Positions 1-6,418 of a DNA stretch of 6,513 nucleotides are shown here, piece after piece (within the stretch, counting starts at the first letter, position 1; each line of letters starts with the position of its first letter). A program made the translations under genes and the position numbers. Source of the stretch: Bacteroidota bacterium (GTDB lineage Bacteria; Bacteroidota; Bacteroidia; Chitinophagales; Chitinophagaceae); contig JAEYVW010000090.1 of assembly GCA_023429365.1 (NCBI GenBank), positions 1 to 6,513 on the forward strand, written 5' to 3'. The notes under the pieces are model-generated. The model was not told the origin of the DNA. It ran no database searches and saw nothing but the letters and a program-made list of their open reading frames with translations.

Positions 1-73
1 GATGATCGTGTTTTGTCCCATGGAGAGCAATTTATGTAAAAAGGCTTAGACAGAGACGCAGTCTCAGCTGATA
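1..73. other. Gene-free left edge with weak hairpin
   Basis: No gene can be assigned in this short edge. Plus frame 1 reads twelve codons and stops at TAA (37-39), so it could be the 3' end of a gene entering from the left. On the minus strand an ATG at 21-19 opens a frame (MGQNTII) that leaves the window and could be a third gene after the acetyltransferase. Neither is long enough to judge. A 5-bp hairpin, GAGAC-GCA-GTCTC (53-65), lies just downstream of the acetyltransferase stop. Read on the minus strand, a run of five T follows about ten bases later, so it is at best a weak terminator. Confidence 0.3.
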
Positions 74-541
74 CTATAAAACCAATTCCATTCTAACGTC
101 AGCGGTTTCGAATGGAGAATCTTTGACTTCTACGTATTGAAATCCATATTTCTCATATAGTTTCAATGCGGTTACCAGCTGATGATTCGAAAACAGGCTG
201 ATCTTACTCGCACCTAACTCCTTTGCTTTAGCCAGGCAGGCTTCAATCAATAGTTTGCTGATGCCGCGACCACGATGCGCAGGGCTGACCGACATTTTTG
301 CAAGTTCATACTCATGTTCGCTATTCTTCATCAGCGCTGCCGATCCAATGATATTGTCGCCCGACCTCGCCAGCCAGATATATCCACCCCGGTTGATGAT
401 CGTAGCAATTGGGTTGTTGAGCACAGCCAGGTCGTGAGATTCGCATAGATGATATCCCTGGAGCCATTCAAGGTTCAGGTTTTTGAAATCATCGTGATAA
501 ACTTCATCATAATCTATTATCTCTACCGGATCGAAGCTCAT
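74..541 (-). CDS. GNAT family N-acetyltransferase
   Basis: This is a 155-residue single-domain GNAT acetyltransferase, expected to move an acetyl group from acetyl-CoA to an amine in the cytoplasm. The acetyl-CoA-binding motif A is clear: strand ELAKMSVSP (79-87), then the pyrophosphate loop H-R-G-R-G (89-93) and the helix SKLLIEACLAKAKELG (95-110). Near the C-terminus ALKLYEKYGF (125-134) is the usual motif B segment, and the aromatic Tyr129/Tyr132 are typical. Glu77 or Glu79 is a plausible general base. The substrate cannot be read from sequence. The ATG overlaps the fbp stop as ATGA (541-538), so translation is probably coupled to fbp and the two form an operon with fbp first. No separate promoter is evident. 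The family call is firm; the target (small molecule, peptide or protein lysine) is open. Confidence 0.9.
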   Translation of the reverse strand: MSFDPVEIIDYDEVYHDDFKNLNLEWLQGYHLCESHDLAVLNNPIATIINRGGYIWLARSGDNIIGSAALMKNSEHEYELAKMSVSPAHRGRGISKLLIEACLAKAKELGASKISLFSNHQLVTALKLYEKYGFQYVEVKDSPFETADVRMELVL

Positions 542-1560
542 ACTTCATGCATTTTAATCGAATTGTCCAGTTCTTCCATCATGTCCCGGCTGCCGATAAA
601 CATCGGGGTACGCTGGTGGAGTTCCGTAGGTTGAATATCAAGTATACGTTGCCTGCCATCGGTGGCTTTCCCACCGGCTACTTCTACGATAAAAGCAAAA
701 GGGTTGCATTCATACATCAGGCGCAGTTTGCCCAACGGTTTGTCGGTAGTGCCCGGGTACATAAATATACCGCCCTTGATAAGGTTGCGGTGAACATCAG
801 ATACCATGCTGCCAATATACCGCTGTGTGTAAGGACCACCGGTATCTTTTTCCTTTTTTTGGCAAAGATCAATATAATGCTGCACGCCTTTTTCGTACTT
901 GAAAAAATTACCGTGATTTACTGAATATATCTTTCCGGCGGGCGGGCATTTAATATCAGGATGACTTAGTGTAAACTCACCGATGGATGGATCCAGCGTA
1001 AAGCCATTCACACCTCTTCGGGTGGCGTATACCAGCATGGTCGACGATCCGTAAACAATATATCCCGCGGCCACCTGCTGGGTGCCTTTTTGTAAAAAGT
1101 CTTCCAGGGTGGCTGGTGATCCCTGTTTGGATACCCTGCGGTAAATGCCAAATATTGTCCCGATCGAAACATTCACATCAATATTACCACTCCCATCCAG
1201 GGGGTCAAACATGCAGACGTATTTTGAGTTCCTGCTAACGGGGTCATCAAAAACCACGTGATCATCTAGTTCCTCGCTTCCAATACCTGCGCAGCTGATA
1301 CCATGCTGCAATACGCCGGTGAACTGGTCATTGGCATACACATCGAGTTTCTTAACGTCTTCACCCTGGACATTGATACTTCCTGCATCCCCTAAAATAT
1401 CAACTAGCCCGGCTTTGTTTACTTCAACATTAACCCGCTTGGCCGCCAGGCCCAGGTCGCGAAGCAGGCTACTAAGTTCACCTGTCGCATGGGGTATATG
1501 ACGAAGTTGCTGGATCGTAAATTCATCGAGCGTAAGTATCTTCCGGTTAATATTCATCAT
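538..1560 (-). CDS. fbp: Class I fructose-1,6-bisphosphatase
   Basis: The enzyme hydrolyses fructose 1,6-bisphosphate to fructose 6-phosphate, the committed step of gluconeogenesis, in the cytosol. Its 340 residues match the usual class I length of about 330-340. Numbered from the first ATG, visible active-site signatures are VQGEDVKKLD (64-73), SEE (95-97), the metal-binding DPLDGSGNID (119-128), the substrate-binding YIGSMVSDVHR (248-258), and KLRLMYECNPFAF (278-290) with the metal ligand Glu284. The frame stays open upstream to a TTG at 1581, but that TTG lies inside the predicted -7 promoter element. Translation should therefore begin at ATG 1560, or at the adjacent ATG 1557. One oddity is Gly125 in place of the second Ser of the canonical DPLDGSSNID. 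The stop overlaps the start of the downstream acetyltransferase. The gene diverges from the aspartate kinase. Confidence 0.97.
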   Translation of the reverse strand: MMNINRKILTLDEFTIQQLRHIPHATGELSSLLRDLGLAAKRVNVEVNKAGLVDILGDAGSINVQGEDVKKLDVYANDQFTGVLQHGISCAGIGSEELDDHVVFDDPVSRNSKYVCMFDPLDGSGNIDVNVSIGTIFGIYRRVSKQGSPATLEDFLQKGTQQVAAGYIVYGSSTMLVYATRRGVNGFTLDPSIGEFTLSHPDIKCPPAGKIYSVNHGNFFKYEKGVQHYIDLCQKKEKDTGGPYTQRYIGSMVSDVHRNLIKGGIFMYPGTTDKPLGKLRLMYECNPFAFIVEVAGGKATDGRQRILDIQPTELHQRTPMFIGSRDMMEELDNSIKMHEV

Positions 1561-1578
1561 AGTGGTTTGAAATGCTAA

Positions 1579-1586
1579 CAAATGTA
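1579..1586 (-). promoter_or_regulatory. fbp -7 promoter element TACATTTG
   Basis: Read on the minus strand this is TACATTTG, an exact match to the Bacteroidota -7 consensus TAnnTTTG. It ends 18 nt before the fbp ATG at 1560. A T-rich TGTTTTCC stretch roughly 17-20 nt further upstream could stand in for the loosely conserved -33 element. The in-frame TTG at 1581-1579 falls within the element, which argues against it as a start codon. Transcription start is inferred, not observed. Confidence 0.6.
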
Positions 1587-1650
1587 AGGTGTAATGCGGA
1601 AAACAGGAAGGCTTCGTGTAGCAGGCACACCGCGGGATGCAGTTTTTAAC

Positions 1651-1658
1651 GACATTTG
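1651..1658 (+). promoter_or_regulatory. Possible aspartate kinase -7 element
   Basis: GACATTTG matches TAnnTTTG at all fixed positions except the first T. It would give a leader of roughly 25-30 nt before the kinase ATG at 1691. I see no convincing -33 TTG at the expected spacing. Close to the start codon, AAGAGA is only a weak Shine-Dalgarno-like run. This is the best candidate in the 130-bp divergent fbp-kinase spacer, but it is tentative. Confidence 0.3.
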
Positions 1659-1690
1659 CAGCCTTATTAAATTAGGTATTAAGCAAGAGA

Positions 1691-2959
1691 ATGAAAGTCT
1701 TCAAATTTGGCGGCGCCTCCGTAAATAGTGTAGAAAGGATCAAGGCAGTGGGTGATATATTAAAACAATATCCTGGCGAAAAATTGCTGGTCGTTATTTC
1801 TGCCATGGGTAAAACCACCAATGCACTGGAAAAGGTAGTGCATGCTTTTTTTGATAATAAAAAGGAAGAAGCCCTTCAGCTGTTTGACCAGGTAAAGCGG
1901 CAGCACCTGACCACCGCCAATTATTTACTGGTTACGCACTCGCGGGCCTGTGAGCAGCAATTACTTGATTTTTTTACAGAAGTTGAATGGCTCTTACACG
2001 ATCAGCCGGTCAGGAATTTCGATTACTATTACGACCAGGTGGTTTGCGTCGGTGAATTGCTATCTACTGCCATTATCAGTCATTACCTAAACGAGATAGG
2101 GATCAGTAACAAATGGCTCGATGTGCGGGATATCTTCCGTACTGATGATAATTTCCGTGATGCTGGAATAGATTGGAGTTTTACGAATAATAAGGTTCAG
2201 TCCGAAGTAAAACCCCTGTTTTCTCAAACTGATATTGTGCTTACACAGGGTTTTATTGGTGCGACAGATGAAAATGAAAGTACCACCCTGGGTCGCGAAG
2301 GCAGTGATTACTCAGGCTCGGTTTTCGCCAGTATGCTGGATGCGGAAAGTCAAACAATCTGGAAGGATGTAGAAAGTGTGATGAATGCTGACCCGAAGCA
2401 GTTTCCCGATGCTCAACCCATTCCTGAGCTAAATTATACAGAAGTGATCGAGATGGCCTATTATGGTGCGCAGGTCATTCACCCTAAGACCATTAAACCA
2501 CTGCAGAATAAAAATATTCCTTTGTATGTAAAATGTTTCCTGGATCCGGCACTGCCAGGTACGGTTATTCATAACCAAAAACTCAACCAACTTCCTCCGA
2601 TTATTGTATTAAAGGAAAACCAGGTCCTGATAGAGCTTTTGTCTAAAGATTTTTCTTTTGTTGGCGATCATCATACCACCCAGTTATTTCGACTATTTGG
2701 GGAATTAAAATTAAAGCCAAACCTTACCCAGAACGGCGCCATTAGTTTGCTTTGTGTATTTGACGATCATGCTGAAAAAATTGAATCGTTGGCGCTTGGT
2801 GCATCAGATATATTTGATGTGCAGGTCACGAAAAACCTTTCGCTTCTCACCATCAGACATTATACGGAAGATGACCTGGATAGACTTGTTAAGGAGAAGA
2901 AGATACTGTTGAAACAACAGACCCGTGAAACCGTACAGGTAGTTTATGCAGAATCGTGA
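1691..2959 (+). CDS. Aspartate kinase, monofunctional
   Basis: Aspartate kinase phosphorylates L-aspartate to 4-phospho-L-aspartate, the first step toward lysine, threonine, methionine and diaminopimelate. The N-terminal amino-acid-kinase domain opens with KFGGASV (5-11), the family's K-F-G-G-[TS]-S signature, followed by VVISAMGKTTNAL (34-46). TTLGREGSDYS (198-208) and WKDVESVMNADP (224-235) form the substrate and ATP site. MAYYGAQVIHPKTIKPL (255-271) is another strong family signature. From about residue 300 the C-terminus looks like the ACT regulatory region. At 422 residues the protein is somewhat shorter than the roughly 450 of E. coli LysC, and the second ACT repeat is hard to see. There is no fused homoserine dehydrogenase, so it is not ThrA or MetL. 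Which end product inhibits it cannot be read here. The ATG at 1691 places the kinase motif at the very N-terminus, as expected. Confidence 0.95.
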   Translation: MKVFKFGGASVNSVERIKAVGDILKQYPGEKLLVVISAMGKTTNALEKVVHAFFDNKKEEALQLFDQVKRQHLTTANYLLVTHSRACEQQLLDFFTEVEWLLHDQPVRNFDYYYDQVVCVGELLSTAIISHYLNEIGISNKWLDVRDIFRTDDNFRDAGIDWSFTNNKVQSEVKPLFSQTDIVLTQGFIGATDENESTTLGREGSDYSGSVFASMLDAESQTIWKDVESVMNADPKQFPDAQPIPELNYTEVIEMAYYGAQVIHPKTIKPLQNKNIPLYVKCFLDPALPGTVIHNQKLNQLPPIIVLKENQVLIELLSKDFSFVGDHHTTQLFRLFGELKLKPNLTQNGAISLLCVFDDHAEKIESLALGASDIFDVQVTKNLSLLTIRHYTEDDLDRLVKEKKILLKQQTRETVQVVYAES

Positions 2960-2999
2960 TTCTACGAATTGTGTAGGTCCTTATTAAGAATATTGACAA

Positions 3000-4184
3000 C
3001 TAGCTTGCGTCCCCAACGATAGTAACTGTTTGTACCATCTTTTTCGGTACTGGTTTATCATGCAGGAGGGCGGGTTTCCATTCGGGCATTTTTTCCAGTC
3101 GATTGATGAGAATATCATTAAACTCACCATCTTTCATGCCTTTTAAAACTTTGAAATTGGTTGGCGTTCCGTCTTTGTCGATGATAAATTCTACCTGCAC
3201 GTATGCTTTAATGACATCCTCGGGCAGAAACTCAACCATTTCCTTACCAAGTTTATCAAGATAAGCCATGAATTCTTTACCTCCCCCTGGAAATTCCGGC
3301 CAGGAATGCACCGCTTCAGTCATGCCGGTAATGTTCCTGGTGCGATGTACCATTGGCGGCCTCTTGACCTTTTTAGGTGCCGCTTCTTTATTGCCAGGTG
3401 CACCACTTATTGTATACTCACCTTTATCGTTAATCAGCACCACGGGCAATTGCTTGTGCTTTTCAAAATAGTTGAAAGCTCCTTCAAGCCTTGATGCGAA
3501 TTTTATCAACTCATCATCGCCTTTGGCAAAATTTTCAAAATATCGCACACTACGGGTTACATTATAACGAATCGGAAAAATATGTACCGGTATATAATCC
3601 TGGCCCTGGTTTTTGGCGTGAGCGGCTAGGATATATACTTCATCAATTTGTTTGTCAGTAAGCGGAATACATCCTACCGTAACGCAACTGCCATGTATAT
3701 AAATAGCACCACCGGGTCGTAGAGAATCACTGAGAATACGGTCTGACAGATTCGGGTAGTTCAGACCCAGTGATAAATAATACTGGCTGCGCGGGTTGAA
3801 TTCGTTGATATAATAAAAGCCTTCGGGTACCTGGTAATCTCCCTCCAGTCTTTTTGGACCCAGGGTACCTGCAAGTGCACAAACTTTGTATGTCTTGAAA
3901 AGTTGAAACTGATCTTTTATATCATTTTTTACCCATACTTCCAGCTGGCTGTCATATTTGAAAGAACGGATATAAATGTATTTCGCCGGCCATTCCAGGT
4001 TTTTAGCCTCGAACTGTTTTTGTAGTGTGTCTTCTTTCCGACGGAATGATTCGTCAGGCCGTGTAAATGTCTTTTGATAATCAATAAAGGATGTGTTAGA
4101 TGATCCTCCCCTGTAGGAAAGCTGTGCCGTTGCTGCAACACCAAAGCCTAATACGCATGCCAGGGATGTAATGAGGTTTTTCAT
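3000..4184 (-). CDS. YafK-type L,D-transpeptidase fused to TonB C-terminal domain
   Basis: This 394-residue protein has a probable signal peptide at 1-20 ending A-T-A before Gln21, so export to the periplasm is expected. Residues about 65-210 form an L,D-transpeptidase (YkuD-fold) domain closest to the YafK/DpaA branch: GTLGPKRLEGDYQVPEGFY (106-124), then IYIHGSCVTVGCIPLTD (161-177) with the likely catalytic His164 and Cys172. That branch acts on peptidoglycan; E. coli DpaA detaches Braun lipoprotein instead of making crosslinks, so hydrolase and transferase activity are both possible. A Lys/Pro-rich linker (about 265-285) leads to WPEFPGGGKEFMAYL (295-309) and a TonB C-terminal-like fold, with VEFIIDKDGTPT (331-342) and MPEWKPALL (366-374). 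No transmembrane anchor, TonB helix or ExbBD genes are visible nearby, so a true energy-transducing role is doubtful. Convergent with aspartate kinase. Confidence 0.85.
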   Translation of the reverse strand: MKNLITSLACVLGFGVAATAQLSYRGGSSNTSFIDYQKTFTRPDESFRRKEDTLQKQFEAKNLEWPAKYIYIRSFKYDSQLEVWVKNDIKDQFQLFKTYKVCALAGTLGPKRLEGDYQVPEGFYYINEFNPRSQYYLSLGLNYPNLSDRILSDSLRPGGAIYIHGSCVTVGCIPLTDKQIDEVYILAAHAKNQGQDYIPVHIFPIRYNVTRSVRYFENFAKGDDELIKFASRLEGAFNYFEKHKQLPVVLINDKGEYTISGAPGNKEAAPKKVKRPPMVHRTRNITGMTEAVHSWPEFPGGGKEFMAYLDKLGKEMVEFLPEDVIKAYVQVEFIIDKDGTPTNFKVLKGMKDGEFNDILINRLEKMPEWKPALLHDKPVPKKMVQTVTIVGDAS

Positions 4185-4246
4185 ACTGCAGACCTAATGA
4201 CTTTAACGATTGATAATCTGATTTATTTCCTCGGAATTGATATTTG

Positions 4247-4254
4247 TAAAGATA
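4247..4254 (-). promoter_or_regulatory. Possible -7 element for transpeptidase gene
   Basis: On the minus strand this reads TATCTTTA, one mismatch (final G to A) from the Bacteroidota TAnnTTTG consensus. It lies about 62 nt before the transpeptidase ATG at 4184. It is the only near match in the 206-bp spacer below hpd, so the gene may have its own transcript instead of depending on readthrough from hpd. Confidence 0.25.
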
Positions 4255-4390
4255 AGGCCATCACCCCGAAGTCCGAACCGATATCCACATGGTCTGGATA
4301 AAATTTAACAACCTCTGGTAAACCCTGTAATCCCGGCCCGGAATCGTACTTTGTAATGGCAACAATTGCGCCGGTATTAATACCAGGTAT

Positions 4391-5524
4391 TTATAAGTTG
4401 CCCCTTGCTTCCTGTTCTCTTTCAATGGCTTCAAACAGCGCTTTAAAATTCCCCTTTCCAAAGCTTTTTGCACCTTTTCGCTGGATAATTTCAAAGAACA
4501 GAGTTGGCCGGTCCTGAACTGGTTTAGAGAACAATTGTAGCAGGTATCCCTCGTTATCACGGTCGACGAGAATACCCAGTTCTTTGAGAGGTTCTATGTC
4601 TTCGTCGATTTTCCCTACCCGGTTGAGCAGGTCATCGTAATAAGTGGTTGGCACCTGGAGGAATTCCACACCCCGGCTCATCAGGTCTTTAACCGTTGTC
4701 ACGATGTCATTTGTTGCAAGGGCCACATGCTGTACTCCTTCCCCATTATAAAACTCCAGAAACTCCTCTACCTGGGATTTCTTCTTTCCTTCTGCCGGTT
4801 CGTTGATCGGGAATTTTACAAAACCATTCCCACTGCTCATCACTTTACTCATCAATGCAGAATATTCGGTTGAAATATCCTCGTCATCGAAACTGAGAAT
4901 GTTTTTAAACCCCATCACGTCCTCATAAAATTTCACCCAGGGATTCATGCCATTCCAGTCGACGTTTCCGACGCAATGGTCGACATATAATAAACCGGTA
5001 TCGTTGGTTTTAAAATGTGGAAGACTCCAGGGCCTGTAACCGGGCATGAATGCACCCTTGTAGTTTTTACGCTCTATAAATAGGTGCACGGTATCTCCGT
5101 AAGTATGAATGCCGCTCATCACCACTTCACCATCATCATCAGTGAGCCGTTGTGGCTCTAAATAGCTCTTTGCTCCGCGTTTTATCGTTTCCTCCCAGGC
5201 TTTTTTCGCGTCGCTGACGCGAAGCGAAAGGGCTTTCACTCCATCACCATGTTTATAGACATGGTCGGCCAGGGGATTATCGGGGCGTAGGGGTGTTGTC
5301 AGCACAAAAGTTAGTTTATGCTGCCGAACCGCATAACTCGCCCTGTCGCGCACGCCGGTTTCGGGCCCTGCATAAGCCAGGGGCTGAAATCCAAATGCCG
5401 ACAAGTAATAATGAGCGGCCTGTTTGGCATTGCCAACATAGAACTCTACATAATCGGTGCCTTCTAGTGGAAGAAAATCAGTTGACGTATCAGGTTTTGT
5501 ATTTGTTGCTAGAGTCGATGACAT
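4391..5524 (-). CDS. hpd: 4-hydroxyphenylpyruvate dioxygenase
   Basis: The enzyme is an Fe(II)-dependent dioxygenase that converts 4-hydroxyphenylpyruvate and O2 to homogentisate and CO2, the second step of tyrosine catabolism. Its 377 residues fit the family (about 350-390). Two vicinal-oxygen-chelate halves are visible, N-terminal about 20-150 and C-terminal about 178-348. The facial-triad iron ligands are His183 in VDHCVGNVD, His266 in GVQHVALATND, and Glu345 in FFEIIQRKG. The C-terminal gate helix FGKGNFKALFEAIEREQ (355-371) is intact and ends normally. Homogentisate dioxygenase, often close by, is absent from this window, so the gene appears to stand alone. The ATG at 5524 lacks a clear Shine-Dalgarno, as is usual in this phylum. 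The likely promoter is 170 nt upstream, leaving a leader that contains a 31-codon ORF. Confidence 0.98.
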   Translation of the reverse strand: MSSTLATNTKPDTSTDFLPLEGTDYVEFYVGNAKQAAHYYLSAFGFQPLAYAGPETGVRDRASYAVRQHKLTFVLTTPLRPDNPLADHVYKHGDGVKALSLRVSDAKKAWEETIKRGAKSYLEPQRLTDDDGEVVMSGIHTYGDTVHLFIERKNYKGAFMPGYRPWSLPHFKTNDTGLLYVDHCVGNVDWNGMNPWVKFYEDVMGFKNILSFDDEDISTEYSALMSKVMSSGNGFVKFPINEPAEGKKKSQVEEFLEFYNGEGVQHVALATNDIVTTVKDLMSRGVEFLQVPTTYYDDLLNRVGKIDEDIEPLKELGILVDRDNEGYLLQLFSKPVQDRPTLFFEIIQRKGAKSFGKGNFKALFEAIEREQEARGNL

Positions 5525-5588
5525 GGTATAAAGCTTTCGTTATAATTAAAAGTAAAACAGTATGCGGGAATCTGAGTGGATATGACTA

Positions 5589-5684
5589 TTATTTGCACAC
5601 GGAGTCCATGGCAAGGGTGTCCATCAGCAGGTTGAAATTGCTGCGCTGATCGGGGAAGCGTTTATATGGAAAGTCGGGTCGCAT
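5589..5684 (-). CDS. Possible 31-residue leader ORF upstream of hpd
   Basis: A short frame from ATG (5684) to TAA (5589) encodes 31 residues beginning MRPDFPYKRFPDQRS. I do not recognise the peptide. It lies in the inferred hpd leader, and its ATG comes only 8 nt after the exact TATCTTTG promoter element, so it would be leaderless or nearly so. Support for coding is that 22 of 31 third positions are G or C, unlike the AT-rich DNA around it. It has no membrane segment or known motif. It contains four Phe and one Tyr, too scattered for a classic attenuator run. It ends 64 nt before the hpd ATG. It may be a regulatory leader peptide, an independent small protein, or chance. Confidence 0.35.
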   Translation of the reverse strand: MRPDFPYKRFPDQRSNFNLLMDTLAMDSVCK

Positions 5685-5692
5685 AGAAAATA

Positions 5693-5700
5693 CAAAGATA
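5693..5700 (-). promoter_or_regulatory. hpd -7 promoter element TATCTTTG
   Basis: On the minus strand this is TATCTTTG, an exact match to TAnnTTTG and identical to the element before purK. It should start the hpd transcript near 5687-5690, giving a leader of about 165 nt. The -33 region is covered by the TTTCCAA arm of an inverted repeat, so control by a bound repressor or activator is plausible. No better match occurs nearer to hpd. Confidence 0.55.
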
Positions 5701-5708
5701 GAAAAAGG

Positions 5709-5731
5709 TTGGAAACTGTTTTATTTTCCAA
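5709..5731. promoter_or_regulatory. Dyad over hpd promoter, possible operator
   Basis: TTGGAAA (5709-5715) and TTTCCAA (5725-5731) are perfect 7-bp inverted arms separated by 9 nt. The dyad spans the -33 region just upstream of the hpd -7 element. Half-site centres are 16 bp apart, about one and a half helical turns, compatible with a dimeric regulator. Hpd genes are often under Lrp/AsnC, IclR or similar control in other bacteria, but nothing here names the protein. The sequence is AT-rich, so chance is a real alternative. Confidence 0.35.
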
Positions 5732-5778
5732 TTGCAAGTTCGAAGTAACATTGGTAAGTATAACGATGAAGCGTGCCG

Positions 5779-6336
5779 ACTTTAAGAGGATGGAGTGTCA
5801 GACCAGGCGACGAAACCAGTCTCGGAAAAAAACATTTGTTGTCCGTGTTTTACTCATGGTTTTTCCAGGAATTTGAGCTACTAGATGTCAGAAGCATAAA
5901 GTGTCTGACCTGTTCTAGAAACCGGCATCAATAAAAAAAGCTTTAAAGTCCGTGTTTTACTCATGGTTTTCCCAGGAGTTTGAGCTACTAGATGTCAGAA
6001 GCATAAAATGTCTGACCTGTTCTAGAAACCGGCATTAATAAAAAAACTTTAAAGTCCGTGTTTTACTCATGGTTTTCCCAGGAATTTGAGCTACTAGATG
6101 TCAGAAGCTTTAAGTATCTGACTTGTTATAAAAGTCGGTCTTTATGAAAAAACGTTTCTGGTTCGTGTTTTACTCATGGTTTTATCGGGATTTTGGGCTA
6201 CTAGATGTCAGAAGCTTTAAGTGTCTGACTAGGCTTGTAAACCGGGCTCGGGAAAGAAGCGTTTCAGCCTGGTGTTTTTCTTTGGCTTTCTCCGGGATTT
6301 GTGTTACTAGATGTCAGAAGCTTTAAGTGTCTGACC
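5779..6336. repeat. Degenerate tandem array, 106-107 bp units
   Basis: About five tandem units fill most of the spacer between hpd and purK. Taking GTCCGTGTTTTACTCATGG as the unit start, units begin at 5841, 5948, 6054, 6161 and, decayed, 6268 (lengths 107, 106, 107, 107, then a partial to 6336). A diverged half unit lies on the left, from about 5779. Units at 5841 and 5948 differ at only a handful of positions, and the first half of the 6054 unit matches them. Outer units are more diverged. CTACTAGATGTCAGAAGC is nearly invariant and begins a hairpin (GTCAGA...TCTGAC) at 5887-5909, 5994-6016, 6100-6122, 6207-6229 and 6313-6335. The period is not a multiple of three, frames are broken and no gene fits. 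It is not CRISPR: there are no unique spacers between short exact repeats. The function is unknown. Confidence 0.9.
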
Positions 6337-6406
6337 CCAAATTTTATCCCCGGACGCCACCTCCCGCTTTTTAAAAACGCCTACTCCATGCAAGCCCCCC
6401 GCTCCC

Positions 6407-6414
6407 TATCTTTG
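6407..6414 (+). promoter_or_regulatory. purK -7 promoter element TATCTTTG
   Basis: TATCTTTG is an exact TAnnTTTG match ending only 4 nt before the purK ATG at 6419. With the usual start a few bases past the element, the mRNA would begin at or within a base or two of the AUG, so purK is likely leaderless. No TTG-like -33 element is evident; the DNA upstream is C-rich. It lies 70 bp beyond the right end of the tandem array. Confidence 0.6.
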
Positions 6415-6418
6415 CGCC

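Noticed and set aside
547..924. 125-codon plus-strand frame opposite fbp
   Set aside because: It is antisense to a well-conserved FBPase, has no family features and no promoter; it is a shadow of the real gene.
2951..2973. Small inverted repeats at the 3' end of aspartate kinase, as a bidirectional terminator
   Set aside because: Stems are 4-5 bp or depend on several wobble pairs, and neither strand has a following T tract. The convergent spacer has no convincing intrinsic terminator.
4226..4390. 55 sense codons in frame after the hpd stop, suggesting readthrough or a premature stop
   Set aside because: The hpd protein already ends with the complete family C-terminus, and a 55-codon open stretch is not rare by chance. 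The extension matches nothing I recognise.
4373..4391. Overlapping palindromes GGTATTAATACC and AATACC-A-GGTATT just after hpd, as a terminator
   Set aside because: The stems are AT-rich and short with almost no loop, and no T run follows on the hpd strand.
6144..6326. 60-codon plus-strand frame inside the tandem array
   Set aside because: It spans two repeat units whose period is not a multiple of three, so each unit is read in a different frame. It has no recognisable domain or start signal, and similar frames are broken in neighbouring units.
5779..6336. CRISPR array
   Set aside because: The whole 107-bp unit is repeated, with graded divergence. There are no short exact repeats with unique spacers and no cas genes in the window.
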